A stretch of DNA of 64,000 bases from Setophaga petechia (lineage: Eukaryota > Chordata > Aves > Passeriformes > Parulidae). The notes under the pieces were generated by a model. That model was given only the letters and a program-made list of their open reading frames with translations. It did not search any database and was not told where the DNA came from. The stretch covers positions 7,188,501 through 7,252,500 of the forward strand of contig JANCRA010000019.1 in assembly GCA_024362935.1 (NCBI GenBank), given 5' to 3'. Position 1 is the stretch's first letter. Each line of letters begins with the position of its first letter. Made by a program: the position numbers and the translations under genes. Of the stretch, positions 24,647-38,104 are shown in pieces.

Positions 24647-27600
24647 CTGAAAAGAGAAGAGAAATTTGCCTTTAAAGACCTATTTTATACACAGGAGAAA
24701 AGTATAATCACTAAGTTCTCAGAGGCTCAAGAGGGAAAATTCACACATAGCTCTACTGTAAGAAAATAGTGGTTTATATTAACTAGCTGTCCTAATGACA
24801 CATTTCTTGGAAAAGAAAGGAACAAAAACAATGACTGCATTTTGGGTAGGCTGAAATTACTGAGATATCAAACGTGGTCATTACTTAGTCAAAGTAGCCT
24901 TTAACACATTCAAACATTAAGTTTCTGCAATCTTCCATCCCTGAAAATTTTCATCAAAAATGATGGATAAAGCCTGACTCATCTCATCTGACCTTATAGC
25001 TGACCTATCTTGGACTAGGAATTTGGAGTAGGACCCTCTGTCTGTCCTTCCCAACATGAATTCTCCCATAATTTTATCATATACAGTAGGCACATAATTA
25101 GAAAATTCATAATACTCTTTACATGAGAGTCAAATGAAAGTCTAGGAAGAGAATGAATACAATATTCTATATTTCTAAAAGAGATAAGAAATTATCTTCT
25201 TTTGCTTTCCCTCATGTGTTTAAACTTGAAATAAGGGTAGCTACATACTCCACTGATCTACCCCAGAGTTATAGTAGAATATCACTGTGAATATAAAAAA
25301 GGAGTTGCAAAACCTTTCCTGACAGATTCATGTCCTAACTCCTTGCAGGGCAGGATCAGAGAGAGGTCAGCCAGGCCAGTGCTCACGTCAAGCCTCATTT
25401 AAATTACCTTTTTTTTAAGTAATATCAGCCACAGAAAACCTAACTGTAGCCCACCAAAGTGGATGGTGGTCAAAGGGGACAGCCAAAGGCTTGCCTTAGT
25501 AAGGCAAATCAATATCATGGGAAATTTTAATTTCACTTTTGCAGGTATATAAAATATTGTTCCCCTAAAATACAAGAATATGAATAACCATAAGGGTAGT
25601 CATATTGCTTCCAAGCCCTTAAAGGTGCTAAGAGCAAACTCTACAGCTTGCTGGGCCTGCTCCCTTGTAACAGACCAAACCTGTCTTTCAGGTTTCACTT
25701 TTCTGAAGCTCAGCACAACCTGCAGTAGACCCTTAAAAAAGGAAAAAAGAAAACAAAAGAAGAAAAACTAGCCTTGTTGCATCTTCTTGGGTGCAGCAAG
25801 GTGTTTTATACTAAGTGATTTCTGACAGTTGATTTTTTTGTGTATTTCTAGTTGTAGCAGATTTTTTTTTTCTCATAAAATCCTCCTTTCACCTTCCATG
25901 AAAAATTTTAAAGCTGTATTTTCAGTTTAGCTTTATATTTTGAAAAATGCTTAAACTCTAGATATATAAGTACTTTTATGCTCTTGGGCATCACTGATTT
26001 CTCCAAACTGTAGGTACTCAAAATATTTTTATATTTTGGATGCAACTTTATAACATTTTCATTTTGACAATGAGATTGAAGCTCTTGAAGCACTTTGCTT
26101 CTAGACCCCTATGCTATTTGATGAAGATTCTCAAAGTTATTTGTTATTTATTAAATTTATTTTCACAGTTACTGAAAACTGCACTTAAAACATAATTTAC
26201 GTCATTTCAATTATCATAATTATCAAAATTATCAAAGGCATGGGAGGAACAAAGTTGACATAACAAGAAGACAGAGCTCATACATTTGGAAAGGATGAGG
26301 GCATCCCAATCAACTGTTACTATGTCAATATTTATTGGTAGATATTTGTACATTAAATGATCCCAAACTTCAACTGCACATAGGTGAACAAGCTAGTAAA
26401 AGTGTCTCTATTCACGCATGCAAAAAACTGGTTTCAAGTGCACCTATAGTAGAGGGAAAAGTATGTCATTTAATATTGCAAGGAGAGAGAACTTACCTTT
26501 TCAACTAATTCCTCTGCAGTTATATTTGGGTCGTAAGGGATTGGCTTCCCAATGTATGTGCGAAATTTAACTGGAAGTCCTCCATATGGAGGAGTAAAAG
26601 GCAATCGAGTGCTTTCATATAACTGTCTAAAAAATCCTGAAATGGTTTATGGGAGGAAAAAGGGAGATTATAGTCACAGTAAACACAATTCAAACATGAA
26701 ATCTGATTAATATAGAATACTTCTTAAAAATCCATGCTTTATTTGATAGTCAGGAAGTTGTTACAGGTTGAAGCAAGTTGAAGCTTGATAGACTTAATAG
26801 ACCAGAGAAATAAGACAAATACACCAGAGAAATAAGACAAATCACACACACAAACCATTTATGCACAAGCTATTTCCAAATTTGAGCTATCTCTGCCCCA
26901 CAGCAAGTGTTAGAGAATCCAAAGTAAGCAAAAGTCTGAAAAGCAAAATCTAAGATAAAAGCAAGAAAAATCTGAGAGAAAAAAGATAAAACATTCAAAA
27001 TACATAAAATATATTTTTAAGTTCTTACTTCTTTCTTTAAACATCCTATAGCCTTCACGGACATTTTGAGTATACATTGGAATGATGGGCTAAGGAAGTA
27101 GAAAAAAAAATAAAAAGGTGGAAATGTTATACCAGGTTTGAATTTCTTCTTTAGTGCTTGCTAATGCAGCTAAGAAACTCACTCAAATACAGAGGGTAAT
27201 TACCAGTTAGTTAAGTAGTAAACAAGGAATCTTGATTTTAAAATCTCCAGAATAGAAATAAAATGCTATTTTTCAGCTGCCATAAACATCTGTTTTAAAG
27301 TCACTATCTGTAACTAAAATTACTGACACTGTACTAGGTTTTATATAACTTCTATATTATGTATTTACTGCAATATCACTGACTGGAACATAAAGCAAAT
27401 TTCCATGGTTTCTTTGTCTAAAGCTTTCATTGTGAGTGGTGAATAGGAAAGTATTCAGCTTGTGAAGTCTTGCAGAAAGCAAGCAGACATTCACGGCTGG
27501 CTCATCTCATCTGCTTCTCAAATAGGGTCTAACTGAAGCAGTAATGTTTGGACAAAACTTCATTGGAAAAGACTTCTGCAGATCCCTGAGACAAAAAAAG

Positions 27601-30600
27601 GCAATTGTGTGTCCTCACTGACCTGGACTACACACCTTCTGAGGGCTACAGAACAAGGTCACTTCATCTTTGTGACTGAAAAGAGACATGCTTGAGATAC
27701 CTGCACTTGAAACAGTCATGCCTTACAGCATGAGGTAAGATTTTGTAGTTTGTAGACAGACTGACAGTAGTTGTATCCGTGTATGCAAAGATTTTTTTTC
27801 TCCTCTATTGTCCCTTTCCCTTCTCCTGAAACTCTAATTTGAACAGGTTGTAGGATCAACTTGTCCAGAAGGTAATGAAAGAAGACTTTCTACTGTTAAG
27901 AATCACTACTACAGAACAGAAGCTGCAGGATGAGAAAAAAACAAGCAGGAAAAATACCTAACTAGAGCCTACCAAATAACTCATAGTGATAGAAAGCATT
28001 AAAAGGAAAAAGTACCTGAGGGGGAACAAAAGTATTAAACATGCATAAAGCTGTAATAGTAAACCTTTCAGAATGCAAAATTAAGGGAAACTGTTAGGAA
28101 TAAACCCTTAAAAAGTAATCAGTAATGCCATTTAAAAATATATAAGTACTGGACTCTAAAAATACTTAACTTTGTTTCAGCTATTAATTGAATACTGTAC
28201 AGCTAAGAAATAAAATGTTTGAAACCTATCTATCACACAGAGAAAACACTTTAAATTTTAGGAATAGTACAATAGAAACATATGGTAGGCTATAAAGAAA
28301 TCTGGTAACTACAGAAGTTACTCTCATATAATGATCAGCAACTGAGGTGCAGGGTAGGCAGCAACATTCAGTCCCTAATCTGGAAAACACAGGTATGCAC
28401 ATAAAATCTTAAATTTCTAAAGCAGCACAACCAGATCTGGAGTAACCAACACATTTATGCTTGCTGTGCTGGAACTGAGCTGGGTCACCCCCAGCCAGCT
28501 TGAAAATCACAGAGTTACAGGATAGTTGGAAGAGACCTCTGGAGATCAGGTAGTCCAAACCCCTTGCCCATACAAGAGAATTATAAATCATAGCTCCTGT
28601 TTATTTTTCACCTAACTCAGCTTGAAGAAATTTTTTGTCACAGGTAAAATTCAGGGATCTTCAGAAATGATGATAACTCCCCATTAGCCTGCAAAAACCA
28701 AGCCATGGACTGAGAGTATTTCTGAAAATCATGGATGAATTTGACTGAGACAAATACAAGTCCTAGAGGTACACTGAGTCATAACATTAAATAGTAACAC
28801 TCTGACTCCTGTTAAGCAGAGTAGTTGCACAAAATGAAGTGGAAACCAAATGCAGAAACTTTACAGGTAAGGACTGAGGCTGAAACTACCTTCCTTGTTT
28901 GCTTTTCTTCAACTTTTTCAGTGGAAGAACTATTGAACTTCTGTAATGTTATATGATGGATGGGAATGTCTATTCATATATAAAGTTGGCTTTGTCTTGA
29001 AATCTCCATTCAAGTAATCTGTGACAGGTTATTAACCACAATGTAGTCATTTTGATAAAGTATGTGTAGTTCTTTGGTTGAGGGCTACACTGTATGTAGA
29101 GAAACTTTTAAAATACCCTTATAGTTCTATCTTGCTTTTATTCATGATATCTGAGTAACTATTAGCAAACTTATATTAATTGCTACATAATAGAACAAGC
29201 TCTGATATCTGGATTAGTCTATCCTCAGTGTATTTGGTTTTTCTGGCCAGATTTTGGTAGAGGGGGAGCTACAGGGGTGGCTTCTGTGAAAAGCTGCCAG
29301 AAGCTTTCCCTGTGTCTGGCAGAGCCAGTGCCAGCTGGCTCCAGGATGGATGATCTGCATGCCAAGGCCAAGCCCATCAGGAATGATCAAAACACCTCTG
29401 TGATAACATATTTAAGAAGGAAAAAAATTATTGTGCATACATAATTGCGGACAGAGAAGAGCAAGGTGAGAAAATGTGAGAGAAGTGGCCCTGCAGGCAC
29501 CAAGGTCAGTGCAGAAGGAGGGGGAGGAGATGCTCCAGAGCTGAGATTCCCCTGCAGCCCAGGGTGAGGCAGCTGTGCCCCTGCAGCCCACAGAAGACCC
29601 CAGCTATGCAGAGATCCACCCATGGAGGAGGCCCACACCAGAGCATGTATGCCTCAAAGAGGGCTGTGTAGCTGCAGGAAAGCAGTGCTGGAGCAGGCTC
29701 CAGGCAGGGGTCTGCAGACCCACGGAGAGACAGCCCATGCTGGAGCAGGTTTCCTGGAAGGACTTGTGACCCTAAGGGGGACCCTCACTGGAGCAGGCTG
29801 TCCCTGAAGGACTGTACCCTGTGGAAGAGTGACCCACATATTCATGGAGAACCTGTTGCTCACGGGATGGACTCAATTTGAAGTTTTTCTCCTGTGATAT
29901 GGACCCCATGCTAGAACAGGAGAAGGACTCTTCTCTGAGCAGTACCAGAAACAACAAACTGGCCATGACCCCCATTCCCCATCTGCCTGTGCCTTCTGCA
30001 GAGAAGAAGGTAGAGCCAAGGAAGAAGGGAGAGGTGAGTCAAGAGGTGTTTTTAAGATTTTTACTTTACTTCTCATTGTCTTGCTCTGATTTTGTTGCTA
30101 ATAAATGCAATTAATATCCCTTTGCCCGTAATGGCATTCAGTGAGTGATTTCTCCCAGTCTTTATCTCAGCCCTTGAATCTTTTGCTTTATTTTCTATCT
30201 CATGTCCACTTGTGGAGGGTAGTGATAGGGAGGCTTTGATGAGTGCCTGTCATCCACTACACCCCAGTCTTTGGTCAGCATGGAAGATTAGTCTGGCCAG
30301 TATTGAAAAGGATGCAGCAAGAGCAAATAATCAAACTTGAAATGTGTCAAAAGATGGGACCCAGTGACTACTGTGGACCTAACTTTATATAGTTTTCAGT
30401 TATCTAGGGTTTGTCTGATTGCAGATTTCCAGATAAATAGCAATGATGCCCAAAGTTCAGTGAAGTTTGCAAGATAATTACAGCAATGTCCATCATGCAG
30501 GGATCTAATCAGACTTCCTGATCATAAAAACCCACAAAGCTGAATGAGGATAATAAAAAGAGGTATAAGAACTGCCAGCACTGTAAGGGTAAGTCCAGGC

Positions 30601-33600
30601 TAGTAGCTGTGAAAGGATAATACACTCTCTCTGCCCTGCTGGTAACAGTCCTACATAGTGCCTCTTTCACCAAACATTATGCAAAGGACCACAAGACCGT
30701 TTCACACTGCAAGAACCTCACCCTCAAAGAATACCCAATTCAATAAATAAAATTTTTTACACCCCCATCAAGAACCAAACCCAAAATCTGTCAAGAAAAG
30801 GAGGTAATAATTTTATGTACTACTATTCAGTTATTTCCATGTGCTTCTATATTATAGAAGACTAGTAGAATTAGGAGAATTACTGGCAAGGATTCTTGTG
30901 ATGTGTTTTGATCAGGGTGGCAATCTATGTAAGGGCACTCAGAGTTTTTAATTCAATTTCTATTTAAAAATCCACAACCTGTTACATTGCCTTACTGTAA
31001 GGTTCCATGTGAATGAAGAACATCTGGCAAAAGTTTTTCCAGATGTTTGAAGTAACTTGAAAGACAGAGATGAAAGCAAAATCAATAGAAATCTCTCAAG
31101 TTTTGAAAGTGACAACTCTTTCTCAGCATATTATTCATTTAATACATAAGAAGACTATTAGGGAACTCAAGATGCCCATGTGAAACCCATGACTGAGTTT
31201 ATCCCATTCACATTCTGATACTTTCCCTGAAGTGGTGGTGTACAGGCCCACACAGCATATGAAGTATTATGACTAACACTTACTCTTTCAAGAAAAAGGA
31301 CAGGAAACAGAACAGAAGCACGTAAAACCTGACTTTTGAAAGGCCACATAAGACAAGATGTGGAAACAGGATTCCAGGCCTAAAATTATTTTATCCATTG
31401 GGTAAATGCCCCTAATTTTATTCTAGTGCTTAAATATTTCCCCACAATAATTTTGAGATAGAATTATGATGAAATATTTACCTGAGGCATGCATTTTGCA
31501 TCTGCAGAGCCTTTGTACTAGGAGCCATAGCACAAGAGACCAAAACAAAGTTTGAGAAGCAAAAAATCAGATGAGGTGCAAAAGTGATATAATTGCATGA
31601 AAAGGGATGTTAAGAAATTAAAGTTTCATGGGAAGAACTCAATTCCCTGTACAGCTTCTCCTATATAGACAGAAAACTTTATGTGGAAGATCAAAGAGCA
31701 CTGCAGTGATGAGATATTCATAAGAGTATGAGGAAAAAGTGATGGTTGTGCAGTTCATGAGAAATCAGCAGAAAGTGCATGGCAGAACAGATAAAGTCTG
31801 GATGTGCACTAGTATTGTCAGACACAAAAATCACTAGGTATGCCAAGTCTAAATTACAGCAGAAAACTTGTGTGTCGAAGTGGTGATGATGATGAGGAGT
31901 GGCAGTTAGGAAAAAGACAGAGTTGCTGCTCTTTCACCTGCATGCCACCCCAAATAAAATAATTTCCCAGAGACTGTATCAGAAAAACAGTCTGCCACAT
32001 AGATTTAGATACAAGAAGTCAGAGCTAGTGGTAGAAGGTTGTATTTGTAGATCATCATCCATATGGAAACTAACTGAAACCTTGGCCATGAGTACATTGG
32101 TGGAGTGCAAATCAAGAGAAGCACATATCTAGAGGATACTGAGAATCTGACACCCACACTGAACACATTTCAGTGCTCTGTTTTTATCTAGAACTAGTTC
32201 TTGTTTGGCACCATTGACTGAAGACCATTTGATATTGGAGAGTATTAGGTTCCAATTTTGGTTCAGTTTCAGCCAGAAGGAATGCAGCTCCAATATTCTA
32301 ACATGTTCTTTGATGTGAATGAAAGTATGGTGAGGAAAATGCACAAACTGCTTCAAAAGTGCACACATCATTCAAACTCAGACACTGATGTAGACACACC
32401 TTGAGTTAGTTGATGCAATCTTTCACAAAAATGAAGAAAAGTAAAGGTAAGGACAAAATCCTAGACCCTCACAGAATAAATAAGAAAGATAAAATAATAC
32501 ATTAAAGAACCATAAGGAAATGACTGGATATGTTGAAGTAAGATAAAGATCTAATTCTATTAGGATAAGAAAAAAAGAATGAAACCTTAGGGCAGAAAGG
32601 AGAAGGGCCATACTGAAGATTTTTGAAATACAATCAAGATGAAACACTGGATGCCTGCATGATGGAACTGCAGACGTGGAACCACAGATATGGATGCTTT
32701 GAAACAGTCAAGGAAAAGTTCCACAAAACTCTTGCTCCTTGTGAATGAATATGCTTGAGGAAAGCGATGGGAAAAGGAAATGAAATCTTTATTTCCCAAC
32801 AATTTTTCCTGGAAGATTTTTCAACAAATGCTCCTAGGCTGCATTTTATAATGAAGCAGATATGCAGAAAGCATAAACTGGGGTTGGTAATGTATGGCAC
32901 TCACCACTTTTGCTTCTAGAGCAACCTGAGCAAAGCCTTTTCGATTTCCCCACATCAGCTGATAACTTTCATCACTGAACAGCGCCTCTCGAACTCCACC
33001 CGGTGAGATGGACACCAAGTATCCATTCCTCAGGGCAACAAGACACTCCTCCCTCGTACCTGGTATGACACCCGTCACAGCCAACAATAACCTAAGTCCT
33101 GAAATAAATAAGGAGCAAATGTACTTTTAATATAACAATATATATCCCAAATGTTGTTTGCATGGAGGAGCCAAATTACAACTAAATTAAAATCTAGTAT
33201 CTATATATTTATATTTATATATTTAGGCTAAGACAAATTTTTATGAAGGAAGGAAGACACCTACAGAATAAATGCTGGCAAAATGACAAATACCTGACAA
33301 TAGTTTTGCCCAAGTATTATGAAGATGAACCATATTGTCAGGAACGCTTCAATTAAAAAATGCTTCTACATGCTATATTTCATAATTATCAAACAAATTA
33401 TGTAAACAAAACTTGTGGGTCATAGCTAAAAGTCAGAAAATTAGCATCTATTCCTCTCTTCTTCTTTTTATGTATTTTAATACCGAAAAAAGAATCAGTA
33501 CAATAAAGATTGGTACAAAAATAAATACTTGACAAGCAGCTATTTTTAGTCTTCTTTTAAAATGTGATATTTAACATTTTAAACATTGAGGTTTTGAGCT

Positions 33601-36600
33601 GTTTAATTGAGTATTTTGTGGTTAAATTGCAAACTATGTGGATCAAATTCATGCATCTCAAGATGCATGAATGACAGAAACTAGCAGGGCAATTTCAGCA
33701 CCACATGAGTGAATCATGAATGAATTCACCACAGTAAATGTCCTTCCCCTATTTCCATAACTGGGATTTCTCGAAAGGACAGATTGAGAACCATAGAAGT
33801 ACTCTATGATTTCTAATATTATCGTCGTATTTTAAATATATCCATTCGGAACTCTGATAGAAAGCAAACAAGCATTTCCACAATCTTCAAATTCCCTGTT
33901 CAAAAAGAATAGTTTGAAAATATTTTTTTATATCAATAAGTGGAAGCAACAGCTCTGACAGAACTGGACTGACCGAAGTCTGCAGCAAAAACTTCGGAAT
34001 GCAATAGATAATGCGGTGCTGAATCCTGTCATTTAACTGTATTTAATCTTATTCAAGGCATCATGCTTAATAGATCTTTCTTTCAAAGACAGATGTTGAC
34101 TTTGTTTAATCCTATTGTGAACTCATATGTTTCATCCTAAAGTCAGGAAGATCATATTGTTATTAAGCATACAGGTTCTTCATTTGCTTGGCTTTAAAAC
34201 TTATGAGAATTATAATGTATCACATGAAAATATTATCACTTCTTATTCCCCTGTTCTAGGTCTCACAGAATTTTTTATCCCTCAGCCATGCAAGACTTCT
34301 CTATGATGTTCTAGCTCTTCAAAGGAAGCCATACCACAATTCTGAATCATCCTTGTCCTTTTTTTGTTGTTGTTACTTTATTACTTAACAGCTATTCTGA
34401 AATGGAGAGACTTATTAATTTACAAGAAGAAATCTCCTGTTAGTGTAATTAATCCTGTAAATAAACTGAACTGTGGTCTAGTATATGCTCATGAGAAATC
34501 TTTAAAGAACCCATCTGTGAAGTGTAACATTTCTTCACAAAAAGTAAATAGAGCAGAGCAAAAGAAGGTTAGGGAGGAATTTCACTTTTAGCCACATCTT
34601 CTGCTAATGCAGTGGGGAGGTCTAACTTCAATTATTTGTAGTCTTTCTTACCAGATGTCTTTTTATAGCCTTTTTGAAGGCTGACACAGCATTTGCCCCC
34701 TTTTGTTGCTCTAGCATGAACATAATGAAATCAATATTTTATGAACACACCAGTAGTCCAGGAACTGCACAGCTGAGAGTGTTGCTTAGTCATAACGAAC
34801 GTGTATTTCATATTTGTAATAAAATCTGTGCTAGGGACACTTCAATTTGAACAGTACCCTCTTATTTATTCCTTAAAAAAAGAAGTCTCCCTTGCAAGGT
34901 TTTGCTAAACTTTCTCATTTTTTGAGGGTATTCTTAAAAGGCAATCATCTTTTGATTACTTCTTACTTCCAGTGTGCTCAATACAACACAGTATTTACTA
35001 AGTAGGACTTAAGAAATTTATTGTAATCTTCTCAAGACCTATTTAAAAAAGGACACTTTCTAGGAGTGCCTGAATATGGTTTTAGCATCAAATTTACTTG
35101 AGTTTATAATACTTGTTTTCAGGAAAACTTTGTTTTCCAAAGAGTGTCCTTCTAAATAACTTCCTCTATTCTCTATTTAAAAGCTGCTTTCAATATTAGT
35201 GGCATAAAGGTGCCTTAAAATAATTCCCCTGCTATTCCTTCTGGACACTTTTCTTTATGCCTTGTCTTTGTAAAATTGAATTATTTTTGCTTCTCTGTGT
35301 CTTCTCCTGACCAGTCAGCACTAGGTCAATAATAGAGTCCTATCCAGCACTTTCTACTGAGGGATGACATTTAATCCCAAAAGGATTATCATTTCTATTT
35401 GCTTGCTTTGGAAGGTTTACCAATGTTTTCACTGAAAAGACAGGATAATGCTACTCTGTTTGTCCTGTTACATCTGCCAACTTTTAGTTTAAAAATCTAA
35501 AAGCATTATTTTAGTTTAAAAGCTCTCTTTCAAATATAGTAAATGTAAAGTTCACCAAAACTAGAACAGGTTTTGAATCCAAGAAGCTTAAATACAACAG
35601 TTTCTTACCTGGTAAACGAAACACAAAATGATCAGCTACTGACAGGCAAAGTCTTTTCTTCCACAGAAACAGCCTAGACAAAAAGTAAAGGTAGTCTATA
35701 GGAATAGCTCCATGGTAATAGACAAGAATTCCTGGTCCTTCTGGGAGGTTTTTCACACCATGAAGCTCATAACCTGTTTGGGATGGAAAGCAATACACTG
35801 ACAATGATATCTGTAAATCATCTGGCACTTCAGGGAAAACTTATTACTTTGTTAAGTGACCTTCAGAGACTTGTGAAAGCCTCTGTAGTAGCTTTCAAAA
35901 TAATTAAGTTCTGGATGGATCTTTTGGTCAATAGCACAAGGAAAGTCCCTCAGACACCACAGCATATCACTAGACTGATTTGTTGGTCAGTTTAATCATG
36001 AGATCAGACTTGAACCTGACATTTTTCCCAGTGAGGGAACTAAAGTAATTATTTCCCATTAGGAACTTTTTGTAAATAGTACAATAATAATACTTTTAAA
36101 AAAAATTAGTAACTAGTGTGAAAATGCTTCATTTTCAGAAATAGTGGCTGACAGTCTGGATACTTTCGTGAAATCTGGAAGGATGAATCTCCATTCTGTG
36201 TCAATTAAAATGAGGAGTTTGGTATTTTCCATAATTAAGTTTTTCTCTTTTAGAGAAGGTGAGATGTTTAAATTGAAACCACAGTCTTTAAGAATCCCAA
36301 AGAGAGGTTGTCTCCACAGGAGTTAAATATATTCACTTCACAGTGGGAGGGAATTTCCTCACAGACATGAACTTCTATGAATCCTTATCATGACTCTTCT
36401 GACATTTGGTTTAGGTTTCAGGTGGAGCCAGACTAAAAGGCTAATGTATACAAAGGCTTGGGAAAGACACAGCTTTTGCCAACTCAGAGCTCTGTTCCAC
36501 CTTGTCTGCCTTCATTTCCATCCCTGCTACAGCTCCTGCCATGAGCCATTTGGATGGAATTGCAACAGGCAGTATCCTAGGAGCAGGTGGAGAAAGTTTT

Positions 36601-37070
36601 ATACTGCGGGCTGTTCAAAGAAGCCATACAAAGTATAATAAATGTAGCTTATTTGCATCCATATGGAAGAAAAAAATTAAAACTTCTGTGTATTTACCAC
36701 CTATTGTAATTCAACACTTCAAACATGTCCTATTGTACTTACCATGCCATATTCTTGCATATATATCCCAAAAGCTTGCTATAGTTTTTCTTACACTATT
36801 CCAAACATCACTCAAGGGATCTGCTTTTAACTCATTGTTCCTCTGATATATTAAAAGCAAAATATTAGTAAAGTAAATGAAAAAGACAATCGTTAAAGGA
36901 ACTATAAAAAAAACTAATATTGCACTAATTGTCAGTGAGGCAATGATCAGATGAAAAAGGTATTTCTTCAGGAGCTCCACAATAGTCCATTCTTCCAATG
37001 CATAGAAAAGGCAGCTGAGGCTGGTCATTGGTAACTGTCCTGAAGCACAGGATTCTTTTCTACCTAGCAT
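24542..37070 (-). CDS. TMEM68-like: TMEM68-like acyltransferase, copy 2 (six coding exons, 330 aa)
   Basis: Hand-built model: join of 37070-36743, 35773-35609, 33098-32905, 27089-27029, 26636-26497 and 24646-24542, all GT-AG. It is 993 coding bases and 330 residues, with the same exon sizes and phases as copy 1. It has a hydrophobic hairpin at about 41-75, the catalytic H130GAIPID136, ADHFVF at 156-161, SPGGVRE at 196-202, GFAQVA at 219-224 and GGLPVK at 268-273. The catalytic blocks are closer to the family pattern than copy 1's. The hairpin and flanks are strongly changed, and exon 5 reads REGYRMFKER where copy 1 has REGFRTLGG. The expected role is ER glycerolipid (diacylglycerol) acylation, inferred from the family. 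The start is the exon 2 ATG in GACATGC, with a purine at -3. It is very likely functional: no stop, frameshift or bad splice site was found. Confidence 0.9.
26497..26636 (-). CDS. Copy 2 exon 6: GGLPVK / IGKPIPY
   Basis: The acceptor is CCATTTCAG/GATTTT and the donor GAAAAG/GTAAGT. It is 140 bases. It encodes RQLYESTRLPFTPPYGGLPV, then KFRTYIGKPIPYDPNITAEE and LVEK. The junction A/GA gives Arg and keeps the frame. Confidence 0.92.
27029..27089 (-). CDS. Copy 2 exon 5 (61 bases)
   Basis: The acceptor is CTTCCTTAG/CCCATC and the donor GAAAGAA/GTAAGA. It encodes PIIPMYTQNVREGYRMFKER. It keeps the PIIPM strand but lacks the Leu-Gly-Gly that ends this exon in copy 1. Confidence 0.9.
28505..28570 (-). 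mobile_element. CR1 LINE 3' terminal fragment
   Basis: The plus strand reads AATCACAGAGTTACAGGATA, then GTTGGAAGAGACCTCTGGAG and ATCAGGTAGTCCAAACCCC. This is an inverted CR1 3' end of under 70 bases, in the copy 2 intron between exons 5 and 4. Confidence 0.65.
29229..30261 (+). mobile_element. Endogenous retrovirus-type solo LTR, about 1 kb
   Basis: It begins TGTATTTGGTTTTTCTGGCC and continues with GGCTTCTGTGAAAAGCTGCC, AGCCAGTGCCAGCTGGCTCC and a TATTTAAGAAGG box near 29408. It has internal GGAGCAGG-bearing repeats at about 29690-29800, an AATAAATGCAATTAAT signal near 30098, and an end near CCACTACA. The text resembles LTRs common in songbird genomes. CCTCAG before and CCCCAG after differ by one base and may be a 6-bp target duplication. 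No internal retroviral coding sequence is present, so it looks like a solo LTR. It lies antisense to copy 2 in the intron between exons 5 and 4. Confidence 0.7.
32905..33098 (-). CDS. Copy 2 exon 4: SPGGVRE block
   Basis: The acceptor is TTATTTCAG/GACTTA and the donor AAAGTG/GTGAGT. It is 194 bases. It encodes VSISPGGVREALFSDESYQL and RKGFAQVALEAKV. It has more CpGs than the other exons of this gene (ACGGGT, ACGAGG, CTCGAACTCC on the plus strand). Confidence 0.92.
35609..35773 (-). CDS. Copy 2 exon 3: catalytic H-x5-D exon
   Basis: The acceptor is CCCAAACAG/GTTATG and the donor CCAG/GTAAGA. It is 165 bases, phase 1 both ends. It encodes YELHGVKNLPEGPG, then YYHGAIPIDYLYF with the catalytic His and Asp, and SVADHFVFRLPG. 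Confidence 0.92.
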
Positions 37071-37073
37071 GTC
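36743..37073 (-). CDS. Copy 2 exon 2: start codon and membrane hairpin
   Basis: The acceptor is TCTCCATGCAG/GACATG and the donor CATG/GTAAGT. It has 328 coding bases. It encodes a fast-changing N-terminus (about 45 of 110 residues identical to copy 1 by hand) that keeps ALEEWTIVE, a hydrophobic hairpin with P58, LIYQRNNE and RIWHG. Confidence 0.9.
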
Positions 37074-38104
37074 CTGCATGGAGAAGAAAAAACAAACAAA
37101 CAAACAAAAAAGCTGTAGTTTCTCAATTTGGGAAAAAAAGGTTTCTGTAAATACACCTGATTCTTATTTTGGCACAACACAGGTTCAAACATTTTGTGTC
37201 TTTCTGTCATGCTAAGATAGCTGCTGGCTAACAGATTGTCCATGTATTTATGGAATAGGGGCTGAAACAAGAAGGACTGGAGTTCAACAAAGCCTCAGGA
37301 TCCCTGCAACATGGCTGATCAGATAATTTCTCTCAAAAGAGAGTAAGTGAATAGTTTTTTTAGCAGGGGAGTGAGCAGCTGAAGGGACAGCAGCACAACC
37401 AAGGCAGTCATGGCTTCTTCACAAGGCCTGGAAGCGTCTGCGACAGCACTTGTTACTGCTGTTAACACTGGGACAAGCAGCTTTTCACCCCTTATCCATA
37501 CAACACCTTTCTTTCAGATCTTCCAGCCCTAGCAAAAGCCAGGAGAGCTCTGTGGTATGTTATCCACATGCAACTCTCTAGTTAGTCCATTCCTACAGGT
37601 GACCCTGCCTGCCTGGCAGCAGGTAGTGGTTACACTGGAATGTGAGAGCACTCCAGCATCACTGGCTGCTTTAAAGAGCCTTGAGCATTAGCCAGAGATT
37701 TAAACACTGCAATCCAGCTGAGTAATCCATAACTGAATACAGATTTTCTTTGCCTCAATCAGGTTGCTGCTTGTTTAACGAGTGGATTTTTCCGCCCCAC
37801 CACCAGAACAAGTTCCTACAAGAAACAAATCATAAGTGCCAAAGTCAGTGCCAGGATCAGAAAATACAGCAAGCTCAGACTTCTCTGACTGGTGTAAATC
37901 CCTGCTGAATTACAGCTGACCAGGAGTACAGCAAACAGCAAAAGTGGAAAGCAGCCATGAACAAGCACTAGAGCCTAACATGCATCATGGCAAGCCCTGC
38001 AGCATGAGTAGCTGCAGTAGCTATAAATTTGGTCTCCCACACCCCAATGAAATCTGTCCTTATCTCAAACCCTTTGAACTCCACACCGACCACCAAAAAG
38101 GACC

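Noticed and set aside
26630..26640. Apparent frameshift at the start of copy 2 exon 6 (a run of T followed by TAG).
   Set aside because: Recounting the acceptor (TTTCAG/GATTTTTTAGA) shows the joined codons AGA TTT TTT AGA, in frame with exon 5 and equal in length to copy 1.
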